Program-made: the position numbers and the translations under genes
Assembly: GCF_000002425.4 (NCBI RefSeq)
Contig: NC_037254.1
Location: forward strand, 3,313,797 to 3,377,796
DNA from: Physcomitrium patens
Lineage: Eukaryota; Streptophyta; Bryopsida; Funariales; Funariaceae
Length of the DNA stretch: 64,000 nt
Reading direction: 5' to 3'
Shown here: positions 33,379-45,230 of the stretch, one piece after another
Position numbering within the stretch: position 1 is the stretch's first letter
Layout: the number at the start of each line of letters is the position of its first letter
The notes under the pieces: model-generated
Database searches by the model: none
Seen by the model: only the letters and a program-made list of their open reading frames with translations
What the model was told of the DNA's origin: nothing

Positions 33379-34699
33379 TGTTGTATAACGTGTTATCTTG
33401 TTTGGAAATGCACTAGGCACATAGCTGTAGAAGATGAAGTTGTGTTTTACAAACATCTAAAAAATCCTAATAAGTTTCATCTATATGAGAAGAATGTAAT
33501 CCGAATTCTAATTCAAAAGTGGTAAAAAATACTCTTCTTAGTAGCCTTAATTATACATAAATCTCAATTACATTGTTACTTTTATATATAAGCAATTTAG
33601 ATTTTTTTCTTAAAAATCTCAATCCTAATCAATGAGCTTTGATAAGTTGTAACTTCTAATCTAGCCATCCACTTGATGTGAAATTTTTCATAAAATTGTC
33701 AATATAAGTCTTGTATATGCTCAAGAATTTTTGGCCCAATCCAACTTATAGATTGTAAAAAAACCTCCAAAAATTGCATTGATGTCACTCGGTTGCCAAC
33801 TTGAAAGATGAAGCAAAAGTTCCAATAGTGATTTCTCCTTCTCCAATTATTAACTTCGATCCAAAATTGATGTGCAACTTGATCTTCAAGTCCTTCAATA
33901 CCATGCTAAATTTCATTTTGATCTAAGAAGTAGATTTCTAGATATCATAGAAATCCTACCCAATCCTAAAGTGCCAACTTCCAATATGTTCTTGTACCAA
34001 AACCTAGATATCTCTCAATTTCACTATTGAATTATCAAAAAAATTTACATATACTTAGAACACCTAATTAACCAAGCACTATCAAAATTTGAACTATAGA
34101 TGTGATACCAATTTTATGAACTAATCAAAAAGTACTATCCCTAATTTCATTGCATAAATCTCAAGTCACCAATACAAATCTTGATTTCCAATATTAATTG
34201 TCATATCTTTCCAAAACCTATCATAACCAACCTTATGTCTTTGGAATAAGCTCTAACCTAACTCTCAAATTCTAATCTTTTATCTTTGAATGAAATCCTA
34301 TTTTGTCCTAGGTAGTTGTTTTAGTAGCTAGAGGTTTCATTTCAACCCTGTTTCACAAATGGTCGACCTCTGGGTATCAATCTAACCCATCTTAAGGATT
34401 ATTTAGCCCAATCCTATCCTCAACTTAACCTTACTATCAATTATATTAATAATTTACCTCTTTTAACCTGATTTTATCAATTTATGGTCTTTCTAAGATA
34501 GTAAAAGAATCTCTATAGCTAGAAGGTAAAATTACTAACTAACTTTCAACCTACTAACTATTAAGATAAGAAAATAATCTAAGAGGCTTTTATAAAAGCT
34601 ATTTTTAGATATCTTAAAATATTATTGAACCAAGGTAATTAGATATTAATTAGAAATTCAATTTTGATTATAGTTTCACTATATAGTTGTATTACATCA
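33379..34699 (-). repeat. GP-2 5' LTR without captured segment
   Basis: 1,321 bp on the minus strand, starting TGATGTAATACAACTATATAG at 34,699 and ending CACGTTATACAACA at 33,379. It keeps the ordinary LTR sequence (34,292-34,640) that is replaced in GP-1, including a TATA-like word inside 'ggcttttataaaagc' near 34,590. Confidence 0.82.
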
Positions 34700-35090
34700 T
34701 GACAATGTATTTTTTAAAATTAATAATATCCTATTACTCAATCATACAAAGTTATTTTTATTGATTTAAAATAGTTATTATATCAAAAAAATTATTTATG
34801 TAGAATATAGTATTTAGGATTTTTCTTGTATATATTGGATTTGTAATGTCAATTATAATATGCCTCAAATCCAAAATCAAGGATATTTTAATCATTACTT
34901 TTTTTCTTCTTTTATTAAAGCAAATTGTCTTATTATCAAGGTAGTTGTGATCCACAATTTGTTTAAATTTGATTTGCAAATCATTTGATTGGTGCTATAG
35001 ATTCAATGAATTTCCATAAGCCTTCTTTTTCTTATATTTTCTAAAAAATTATTTTTCAATATTTGTAATTTTTTGAACTTGTCAACGTAG
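34700..35090. other. Unassigned AT-rich spacer
   Basis: It lies between the GP-2 LTR and the recognisable Gy1-c integrase. The 73-residue minus-strand frame at 34,979-34,758 has no motif I recognise. It may be more Gy1-c sequence, too decayed to align. Confidence 0.3.
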
Positions 35091-38000
35091 TATTTTTTGA
35101 GCAAATAGTTTTATAAATTATTCATATTATCATCTAGGACATGAATCTTTTACGTCCTAGATGAATTTTATTCATATTATCAATCTAGGACATGAAATTT
35201 TATATTTATCTTTAATATTTTAAAAAATATTCTTTAAAATCTTGATAGAAATCGTATCCTTCTATTTGATATAATATCCTTTGGCAATCCATAATAACAA
35301 TAGTTGTTGTCAAGAAAAAGCTTAGTTGTTTTTTCACCTCAAATAGATTTTATACATAATATAAAATATGATATTTTGATGAAGCAATCTATAATCACAA
35401 ATATAAAGTCATATGAACTTGAATTTAGCAAATCTATAATAAAATCCATAGAAATAAAAGACCATAGTTATTTTGGTATAAGCAATAGTTGAAAATGTCG
35501 ATAGGATCTATGACAAAGAGTTTTAATCTTGAATAAATGTCACATGACTGACAAAGTCTTTTACAGCCTCCTACATTTGCAGCCTCCAAAAATCTTTAAA
35601 TATAAGCTCCAAAGTCTTATTGTATCCAAAATATCTTCTTGCTAAAAATTGTAATGTGTTTAATAAACATGTAAATTTTTTTCTTTTTTTAGAACATATT
35701 GATGGCCTTTAATATAGAGTAGGTTGTTTTTGAACTCAAATTTGGAAGTATCATGAGACTTAAAAGTATTTTTGATATTATAAATAAGAAGTTTAAAGAA
35801 TATACTTGATTGAATGTACTTGATAAAAGTTGAAATAGAATCAATGTTGATTTAATTGCTCAAAGATGAAAATACTTTGGCTTTAAGAGAATCATTTTTT
35901 GTTTATGAAAAGTTATATCTTCTTCTTTTGGTACAAGTTAAGAATATATAAAAAGGGCATCTAACAAACCTTATTTTTTTTAGATTAATAAGTGATTATG
36001 AAATAAAATCTTGATAACAATATGCTTCAATAAGCTTGGCAATAATTTAAAATACATGAAAACATGAAGTACTTGAGATTCTTATGATACATGTACAAGT
36101 GACTAGATTAGAAGCACCTTTTAAGTAATGATGTCATTCTTAAAATGAATCCATGATTGCAAAAAGCTCTTTATTATAGATGTCATAGTTAATCTTAGTT
36201 ATTAAAAATTTTATAGAATAAAAATCTACCAAGTGGAGTTTGATATTTATTTCCATTTGTGACAAAATCACATCTATAGCAAAGTCTAATGCATCTATTT
36301 TCTTAAAGAACACCTTGAAAAAGTCAATATAATAAAAAGATTAATGTAAAAATAAATGTTATCTTTAAGACTTCAAAAGATGATTGAACTTTTTTATTCC
36401 ACTCAAGTTTGTCTTTAGATGTCAAGCATATAAAAAGAGCCATAATTTGAAAAAAGTTATTCATAAAGCTCTAATAATAATTAAATTTTTTTTAAAAAAT
36501 ATTACATATCTCTTATTATTTTTTAGATCTTTCAATTAATAATAGCTTAGACCTTATTAAGATCCATCATAAGACTATTGTTTCAGATGATGTATCCTAA
36601 AAAGTCAACTTAAGTAGTGTAAAATACATTCTTTTTTCATCTTGGCATATAATCTTGTAACTTTTAATTTTTTTAATACAAGACAAATATGAATTTTATG
36701 CTTTTTTATTTTTAGAATATATTAAAATATTATCTAGATAATAGATGATAAAATCACTAAGAAATTCACAAAAGAAATTATTTATTAGATGTTCAAAAAT
36801 AGCTAGTATATTTATGAGTCTAAAAGACATGATATTATATTCAAAATATCCATACCTAGTTTGAAATATAATTTTTCATTCATCTCTTTTTTTAATGCTT
36901 ATCAAGTTGTATACTCCTTATAGATCTATTTTTATATAAATCATTGGTTGGTTTAATTTATCAAAAAATCTTAAAATCAAAGGTAGAAGATACCTATTCT
37001 TGATAGTGATCTTATTGAGTCTTTGATAGTCCACACACATTTACAAAGATCCATCTTTTTCTTCACAAATAAGATAGAAGCTGCGGTTAGAGATTTAGAA
37101 TAGAATATGAAGTTTTTAGCCAAATTCTCATTGATATGTTCTTTGAGTGCAGCTAATTCATTGTATAATAGGTTTTAGATTGGTCCAAATAGTGTTTGAA
37201 CTCTTTCTTAAAGATCAATAGAATAATTATAAGGATGATGCTTTAGAAGAATAATTATATTTTTTTTTCAAAAATCTTTTAATAATCTTGATATTAATTT
37301 AGAATGCTACTTGAAATCTTTTTTCTATTAACAATAGATATAGTGTATATAACAAAAATTGATTCTTTTTTTGCAGCATGCATGAAAGCTCTTGCATCTA
37401 CTAATAATAATTTGGATGTATTAATTTTATGGATTTCTACTTGCTTAGCATAATCTTGGGCAAAATTATGGAAAAAATTAAAGTTATGAAAAATCTAGTC
37501 TATTTGAGAGTTATATTTTTTTAGAAATAATAATCTTAAAATAATTAAATTAAAAAGAAATCTAATCACATTAAATATCACTAAACTATTATGACCACTA
37601 ATTGCTACATCTAAAGAAATAATTTCATGTATAACATTTTCAAAAGATAACAAATATCCATCTATTATTCTTACATGTATAAATTTGGTTTTCTTAATTA
37701 AGGATATTTTTTATTTTTTGACAAAGTTTTTATCTATAAAATAAGCTAAGGCTCTTGAATCTAACAAAGCTTAGACTTTGTGATATTTTGGTCCTAAATA
37801 AAGTTCTATTATAAAATAAGGTAAAAAATTTGAAGAAAAAATAAGACAAATACTAGATGTTATACAAGATTCTAGTTGTATAATTCCTATTATAGCTAGA
37901 AAAACTCGTTTTTTGATACATCATCTTCTTTGGCAACTATTCTCCTTATTTTGTGATTGCATTGCTTCATTGAATAATATTGAGTAATGTATTTTGATAC

Positions 38001-38248
38001 TCTACAATTTATGCATCAACTTTGAATTGAGGAATATAACTATTCTTAGTATAGTCAACAATAAATCTTTGATATTATCTTTTAATCCATATCAAATTGA
38101 TTAATAAGGATCTTATTATTCTAATCCATGTCACAAGTAAGATTTTAGAATTTAGTAGAATATATAGTGCCTAAACATGATTCTTATTGTAAAAATATAA
38201 GTTTAATCTTTATTATCTTTTTTTAATTATTTTTTCTAAATTTAACCA
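35091..38248 (-). pseudogene. Gy1-c: decayed gypsy pol, reverse
   Basis: Read on the minus strand the order is gag end, protease (ALLDSRALAYFIDKNFV near 37,775-37,725, active-site D kept, G lost), RT (37,200-36,500), RNase H and integrase (35,980-35,200). The integrase stretch 35,640-35,300 aligns word for word with Gy1-b 19,005-19,350, for example 'tttggatacaataagactttggag'. Stops are everywhere. The 5' end continues past the solo LTR at 38,249-38,990. Confidence 0.72.
35108..35195. repeat. Short direct and inverted repeat in Gy1-c integrase
   Basis: 'catctaggac' and 'gtcctagatg' form a perfect 10-bp inverted repeat separated by 13 bases (about 35,132-35,164). The phrase 'ttattcatattatca' followed by 'ctaggacatgaa' occurs twice. 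Other Gy1 copies lack this, so it is a local duplication. Confidence 0.75.
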
Positions 38249-38990
38249 TATAAAATAGATATTAGTTTATTTTTATAAGATATTCATAAAATAGACTAAT
38301 ACTCTATAGAATAGTCAGTTCAAGAGGACGGATGATTGATTTAGTTATTAAAAGCGGTTAATTACAGGATTATGATTAGAATCTGGAAATCAGGAGAAAT
38401 TATATAGGAGTTGTAGAAGTTTGTTGGAGTACCAGACTATGATAGTCATGAGCCGGGGTAAGCTTGGTGCTACCTCTTTGTTTCTTTGTTGTTGAAGAAT
38501 AATGGATAGTTTCTGAATACTGAGAAGTGAGTCTATGGAATAAATCAGAGATTGATTTATGAATTATTGATTATGTAATTAGAGTACTGAGTGATTGAAT
38601 TATATGAGAAGTTATTGGAAGATTGATTGTGGATGGAAGATTATGATTGTTGTTTATTGAGAGTTGTATGTGTTTTGACAAAGGAAGTCTGTGATTACAA
38701 AAATTATGTGAATTCAGATTGTTGGAGTGAAGTCTCTTATTACTAGTGTTGGATGGAAATTATGTCTTTTGAGAGTGCAGAGTTGCACATTATTGTTATC
38801 AGTTGATGAAGGAATATTGTTATTGGGAGAAAGCATCGTAATATTTCTTGGTGTTTAAGTGGTTCGTATTACGGTTAATTGAGTGACCCTAACATGTAAG
38901 CTCATGCGCTTAGTCTTTCCTTGTGTTTGAATTCCTCTATATAGGTTTATTCTGAAAGAAATTTGTAGAATAAGTAAAATGATAATCACA
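38249..38990 (+). mobile_element. Gy2b solo LTR
   Basis: 742 bp, starting TATAAAATAGATATT and ending ATAATCACA. It is flanked by 'aacca' (38,244-38,248) and 'agcca' (38,991-38,995), a one-mismatch target duplication, so it is a true solo LTR. It carries 'ggggtaagcttggtgctacctc'-type words of the Gy2 LTRs and interrupts Gy1-c gag. Confidence 0.82.
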
Positions 38991-39763
38991 AGCCATAAAT
39001 ACTTTTAAGAATGAATTCAAATCTTATAGTAGTTGTGAATCTTTTTTCATAAAAGCTACAAATAAATAATAAAAAAAAAACAATCTCAAAGAAAAGTGCT
39101 CCCATGAATCTGACTTGAATAAATCCATTAAGGTATTAAAAATGATACAATTTTAGATAGAAATTTTCTTGTTGTAAAAATCTTCAAAATTTTGATCTTG
39201 TTTGATCAAATTTTTCTAATATATTTATTCTTATCTCTCTAATACTTGTAGTAGCTAGATTCCTCAGAGTCTTTGTAAATTTTATCTACTTGCTTCTCTT
39301 AATTACATAACTTAGTGCAAACTTTGAACTTCATTATTGACTTCTTCTATAGGCATAAGAATAGTACCTCTTAATTCATATTAAAAACATATGAGATTTC
39401 TATCCAAAGAGTATTGATTAACTTATGAAGATTTATAATAGTTGCAAATCTATTTTCACTTTTACCAAGATTAGCATCCATAATTTTTCTTTCTATAAAC
39501 AACTCTAAAAAATTTTAAAAGATAAATTAAAAGAAAACAATCTATAATCTCTCATATAAAATAGAATTTTTTACAAAAAAAAATATTTTAATTTTTTTAA
39601 GAAAAAAATTATTATTAAAAAATTTAAATATTAATTTAATTATTATTAAAAAACTAAACTATTTGTAGATAGTCTGTAATCTTTAAAATATAATATTAAA
39701 AGTAAAATAATCTAATCACTTCTAAAATAAGGTAAGAATAATGAGTTAGTACTCTTGTCAAAC
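38991..39763 (-). pseudogene. Gy1-c: gag and leader, heavily decayed
   Basis: It lies between the solo LTR and the Gy1-c LTR. The minus strand carries leader words seen in Gy1-e (59,500-59,536), for example the 'gagttagtactcttgtca' stretch next to the LTR. No continuous gag frame survives. Confidence 0.5.
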
Positions 39764-40053
39764 CGTCAAGGACATGAATCTTAAAAAACCAAAAAATAAA
39801 GACATTCTTGTGTCATTTGAAAAAATTACATAATCACTCAAATATAATATAATATTAAATTAAAATAGCTATTGTCAAACATAAGAAGAATAAAAAGTCT
39901 TGAAATAAGACTAAAGACTAAAAAAAGATTGACAAGAGTGAAAAAGGATTCATTCTTGCCTCCATATATATTCTTTAACAAAGAGCTATATAGCAATGTT
40001 TTATAGGATCTCCAATAAGTATTCACTTTATTAGATACATGTCTTATCTTTGT
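39764..40053 (-). repeat. Gy1-c 5' LTR fragment
   Basis: The stretch beginning 'cgtcaaggacatgaatctt' aligns with the minus-strand Gy1 LTR at 59,537 onward for about 290 bases and stops inside 'acatgtcttatctttg'. The remaining half is missing. Confidence 0.7.
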
Positions 40054-40439
40054 TTTATTATAATATGCAAAAAAATCAAATAATAATAAAAAAGATAGAC
40101 TTATTTAGTACTAAGTCTATGGAATAATATACTTAAGTACTAAACTATCTTCTTTGGTATTTTGGCATTGACTTAGGATATCAATTCTTCTTCTGGAGTA
40201 AATTCCTAGGTTGAATGATGAGGCGGGATGAAGTTCCAATAAAATAGTAATATTTATACAAATAAAAGATAAAAATATGTAAGATATAAACTTCATCATA
40301 CATCTAAAAGTAGTAGAAGAATAAATCTAAAATAATTTAATGAGATTCTTATGCATGCTAAGATTCTATTTCTTTTTGAAGTGTTCAAATACTTTCAATG
40401 AAATATATAACATCAATGAGCCTTTATTTTGAATTTTTT
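40054..40439. other. Unassigned flank of the pogo-like transposase
   Basis: AT-rich, with no LTR, gag or pol motif. It may hold the 3' end of the DNA transposon, but no terminal inverted repeat was identified by eye. Confidence 0.3.
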
Positions 40440-41560
40440 TTAAGATCATTAATATACTTTCAAAATTTTAAAATCTTACTCTATTTGACACCACATTATT
40501 AATTTGTATATCATTAACTTCTTCAATGGCTTTAGTGTCAATTCTATTATGATTTTTATTAAGAATACATATAATGTTTTTTTCAATAGATATATAAGAA
40601 TTATTTGGATCAAATTCTAATTTATAATTAATGAATTCATATATATTTATAGTATATTCAATTTTTTTCTTTATAGATATCAATGCTAGTTCTTTTAATA
40701 AAATAATAACTTCTTCCAACTCTTTCTTTTGTATTTCTTCTTCAAAATATGTATATGTTTTCAACAAGTCATAATAATTAATGTAGTAATTTCAATATAC
40801 TAAGAATTTTTTAGCATTGTCACAAATTAATAGACATCAATATCTTTGCTCTTATTTTCCATGAAAGAATCTATTTGGTTTTAAATCAGCTACTTACAAT
40901 ATTGAGCTTTAAATGATTAAATAATTCTTGCATCTATAGATTAGAATCTACTTATAGTATTCTGAGGTGGATATTAAAGTCTAGTCACTTTTAATAGTAC
41001 ACTTATATTATATTTGGTGACTTCTAAAATTATCAACCAATAATAATATCTTTTGTTTTTGAGCAACAACAATCCTCCTTTTAAAAAATAAGCATAAATT
41101 CTTCAAACTCTCTTGTAGTTAATTAATCTTTGTTATTTTTAAACTAAATATATCTTAGTTAATATGTACCTATATGAAATTTATTGAAGTTTCATATATT
41201 TATTGATAACTAAAAAAAGAAGTTTGATGGTACCATCAATATTTGTGATAATTTCAACATTAATGTATTTTCTTTTTTATTTTTTCCAAACAACTTTTTT
41301 GTAGAAATCATACAATTTGGTTCACCATAAAAAAGAAGCATATCTTATCCATATTTAACATATCAAAGAGAGCATATTAAAACATAAGAAGTTTAATTTT
41401 TTTCATTTTTTTCAAGGCCTTAAAAAAATATTAACAAATGTATCATCTCTATAATAAGCATATCTTTTAATATAAATTCTCTTCTTAAATTTTTCCATCC
41501 ATCTATATAAAATTTAAAGCTCTTTTTTATTATTTCTTTTAGATATTATGCCATAAAATC
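40440..41560 (-). pseudogene. pogo/Tigger-like DDE transposase, decayed
   Basis: Read on the minus strand in shifting frames, this gives the ordered blocks of a DDE_1 (pogo/Tigger, Tc1/mariner superfamily) transposase. First comes a DGWKNLRREF end of the DNA-binding part (about 41,500-41,465), then LNMDKICFFF with the first catalytic D (about 41,360-41,330). STKKLFGKNKKENT and TNIDGTIKLLFLVINKYMK follow (41,300-41,205). ILLLVDNFRSHQ carries the second D (41,065-41,018), and PPQNTISRF-stop-SIDARII-stop-SFKAQYCK the third D (40,970-40,893). An acidic C-terminal stretch of 99 open residues lies at 40,767-40,468. Stops and frameshifts make it inactive. It would cut and paste a DNA element at TA sites; the ends were not found. 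Confidence 0.72.
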
Positions 41561-41803
41561 TCTTTTTAATAATAACTATATGACCATTACACAAAGTAAT
41601 ATTATGATATTTTATAAGCTTAAACTACGTGAAAGTAACTTATTCCACTTATGAATATTGAATTTAATTAATACACTTTTAAACAACTAAATATTTAATA
41701 TTAATATTTAATAAATATCTCATCTTCAATAATCTATAAATACTCATATTAAAAGCTAAGGCATGAAAAGTAGAATTAATCCATGCAATCAAAGCCCTAT
41801 TTA
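41561..41803. other. Unassigned flank between transposase and Gy1-d
   Basis: AT-rich; it could contain the decayed N-terminal helix-turn-helix part of the transposase, but no motif is certain. It ends in 'attta', the left target duplication of Gy1-d. Confidence 0.3.
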
Positions 41804-42338
41804 TGTTACAAATTTATATCTACTATAATTCTTACCTAAGTAATATGAATAGGTAGAAATAAATAAAAATAGATTAATTATATAATACCTTCTAAGAAAG
41901 CTTCCTGAAAGCTTTTTAGATGATGTTTTGATCTTACATGTATTTATAGTTAATTAATAGGTTAGAAACTTGGTCAACAAACTAACCACATGCTACATGT
42001 ATTGATAGCTTATGGAACAAGGTAACTATATGGTGTCTATATAGAAAACTTGCCTTGCAAATTAAGATACATGTCATGCAAATTTAACATATTTTTGGAG
42101 GTCCTATAGAACATCACTACATAGATCCTAAGTAGATAGTATACATAGACACAAGAGTGAAGCCTTCTTCATTCTTATCATGTCCTTTTTTGTTTCTAGT
42201 CTAGTTTCAAGAGTCTCTAATTTTCCTCTCTTTTGGCAATAGTCATTCTTATTTCTTTTTTAATATATATATATATTCATATATTTTTGAAAAAATCTCA
42301 CTTATTTATTTGCTTTCATTGAATTCATATCCTTGATA
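41804..42338 (+). repeat. Gy1-d 5' LTR
   Basis: About 535 bp, decayed at the start (tgttacaaat) and ending 'tccttgata'. It aligns throughout with 48,856-49,413, for example 'gtgaagccttcttcattcttatca'. Confidence 0.78.
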
Positions 42339-42357
42339 GATTGAGAAGAATACACAT

Positions 42358-42370
42358 ATAATATCAAAGC
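42358..42370 (+). other. Gy1-d primer-binding site, iMet-like (decayed)
   Basis: 'ataatatcaaagc' resembles the iMet tRNA site tggtatcagagc. It lies about 20 bases after the LTR end instead of directly next to it. The same offset is seen in Gy1-e. Confidence 0.45.
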
Positions 42371-42539
42371 TTTGTCTTTTTTTGATTAAGAATACATTGC
42401 TCCTTTCTCTTGATAAGACTTAAGCATATTAGAAATTGTGGATTACCTTCATCTAAACTGATATTGTCTTTAGTATTTTTTCTTTGTTTTTAAGTCTTCT
42501 CTTCTATTTGTCTTTAGCAATATTAAACATCTTCTTTTC

Positions 42540-43570
42540 TTTAATTGTTATCATGATAGAGCTTCTTGGAATGAAAAATGTAATGGTACAAATATAAGAC
42601 CAATTAAAAAAGTTAATGCTTGCAATACATCAACTTAATTTATTGCCACATAGAAGAATAAGAATGGCAAGGAGCAAAGATGTATAGATGATTAGAGCTG
42701 CTTCAACATCTACATCAAATCTTTTCCCCTATCCTATGGTAGAATATCATTCTAGTATTAGAAAATCAAGCATTGCACTACTCGAGAAGTTTAATGGCAC
42801 AAGATTCAAATTTTGAGGATTTATGAATCAAGTACAACTTGTAATTGAACTTCAATTCCAAAGTTATCTAACTTCAAGATCGTAAGTTAGATTCATTGAT
42901 ACATTCTTTTTAAGTTTAATATTATTATAGTTTTTATCTTATTTTGAACGTCAAGATTCAACATTGAATAATTTAAAGGTTTTTTTTGGCAAAATTTTAA
43001 TCTATGTATAGAGAACATGATGGAATTTATATTGTAACCAATAAGATCTATATTTTGAAACAAAATAATTAATTGATAACATTATATGCTTCACAATTTT
43101 GACAACTTACAATAGATATCAAATAGGATGATGTTGTACTTATTAGCCAATTTTTCTATAATTTACAATGACGTAAGAAAATTGATGCTCAACTTATTTA
43201 ATTTCAAATATTGAATCAAGTAATTGACTTTACAATAAGATGTGATAATTAAATTTTTGAATTTTGATTTGTTAATCGTACAAGTGCATCTCAAAGTTAT
43301 TGTAATTCAATGACAATGCCAACATCTTTTTAATACATACATTCAGAAGTAAAAGATTTGCAAATTGATGTGGTACATTTCAAATTTCTTACTGAGTAAG
43401 AAAAAATTTCTTGTTGTGAAGAAGAATTATGCTTGTATTATAGAAAACCTAAGCATATTGCTTAGCATTTTTTAAAAAAGCAATGTAACCACAAATGAAG
43501 AGTATGGCCATCAAAAAAGATAGTATAAAAAAAAAAAAAAATTATCTAATTACAATAAGAACCATTATTG
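42540..43570 (+). pseudogene. Gy1-d: gag
   Basis: From about 42,680 the reading parallels Gy1-e (ATGGCAAGGAGC start; LEKFNGTRFKF near 42,785). A decayed zinc knuckle remnant lies near 43,430-43,475 (LCLYYRKPKHIA). An A-run follows at 43,525-43,542, then the inserted GP LTR. Confidence 0.6.
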
Positions 43571-44882
43571 TGATGTAATATGACTATATAGTGAAACTAT
43601 AATCAAAATTAAATTTTTAATTAATATCTAATTATCTTGGTTCAATGATTATTCAAGGTATCTAAACATGGCTTTTATAAAAGCCTCTTAGTTTATTTTC
43701 TTATCTTAATAGTTAGTGAGTTGAAGGTTGGTTAGTACTTTTATCTTTTAGGCTGTAGAGACTCTTTTACTACATTAGAAAGACCATAAATTAATAAAAT
43801 CACATTTAAAGAGATAAATAATTATTATGTTTGATATTAGGGTTAAGTTAAAGGTAGGATTGGGCTAAAAATCTTTAGGATAGATTAGATTGATACCTCG
43901 GGATTGACCATTTGTGAGACACGGTCAAAATCAGACCTCTAGCCACTAAAACAACCTTGATTGGAGATTAGAGTTCGAGAACTAAGTTGAAGCTTGTTTC
44001 AAAGGCATAAGATTGATTTTAGTAGAACATGTTGAACTTTGCAATTTTTGTTCAAAATCAAGGTTTGTATTGACAACTTGGAATTTATACAATGCAATTA
44101 GGGCTAATACTCTTGGCTAGTTTGTAAAATTGATATCACATCTATAGTTCAAATTTTGATATTGCTTAGTTTATTAGCTAAGCTAAAAATATGTGAATTT
44201 TTTTGATAATTCAACAGTGCAATTGAGTGATATCTAGATTTTGGTATAAGAACATATAAGAAGTTGACAATTTGAGGTTGGATAGGATTTCTATGATATC
44301 TAAAGATCTATTAGTTGGATTAAGGTGAAATTTGGCATAATATTGGAAGACTTAAAGATTAAGCTATACACCAATTTTGGATTGAGATTAATAGTTGAAG
44401 AAGGAGAAATCACTGCTAGAACATTTGTATCAACTTTCAAGTTGGTAGCCAAGTAACATAAGTATTGTTTTTGGACATTTTTTTACAATCTGTAAGTTGA
44501 ATTGGAGTGAATTCTTATTAATCACATAGAAGACTTATAGTCGTATTTATATGCAAAATTTTGCTCCAAGTAAATGGTTAGACTACGAGCTACAATTTGC
44601 TAAAGCTTTCTAATTAGCTTTTAGGTTTGCAAAGAAAGTTCGAAATTACTTAATTATTGAAGTAAAATAGCAATTGGAATTTATGTATGGTTGAGATTGG
44701 TAAGAAAAGTGTTTTTAAATACTTTGAATTGGATTTAAGCACTTTTGAATTAAAATTCAAATTACATTCTTCTTATAAAGATGAAACATATTAGAATTTT
44801 TTGGATATTTGTAAAACTCAATCCCACCTTCTATAGCCAAATACCTAGTGCATTCTCAAATAGGACAACATGTAATACAATA
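43571..44882 (+). mobile_element. GP solo LTR in Gy1-d
   Basis: 1,312 bp, starting TGATGTAATATGACTATATAG and ending near CATGTAATACAATA. It aligns with the GP-2 LTR over its whole length (for example 'cccttctatagccaaatacctagtgcattctc' near 44,825) and keeps the LTR part that is replaced in GP-1. No clear target duplication was seen. Confidence 0.75.
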
Positions 44883-45230
44883 CCATCCTACTCAAACCTT
44901 GTATAACACCTAATAAAGGTCTTATTCTCAAAACCCTCTCCTTGTTTTACAATAAATATTATTTTAGGACCTAAACATCATAAAGTCTCTACCTTATTAG
45001 ATTTAGGAGCCTCAGTATATTTTTTAAATGAAGAATTTGCTAAAAGACATAGCATACTTTTAGTGAAGAAAACTAAATATGTTCACATAGAAGTCATAGA
45101 TGGTCATCTATTGTCATCAAGAAATGTTACTCATGAAATTCTTCCTATAGAAGTAACAACTAATGGTCCTAATAGCTTTGTAATAATATCCAAAAATAAA
45201 TTAGATTTCTTGTAGTCTTAACTTTTGTAA
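44883..45230 (+). pseudogene. Gy1-d: aspartic protease
   Basis: The reading TLLDLGASVYFLNEEFAKRH (44,990-45,050) is a retropepsin-like active-site block with DLGA in place of DTGA. HEILPIEV and NSFVIISKNKLDF follow in the usual order. Few stops occur up to about 45,215. Confidence 0.7.

Noticed and set aside
34758..34979. 73-residue minus-strand frame as an organelle-derived gene
   Set aside because: Ile/Asn-rich composition is expected from AT-rich DNA; no recognised family.
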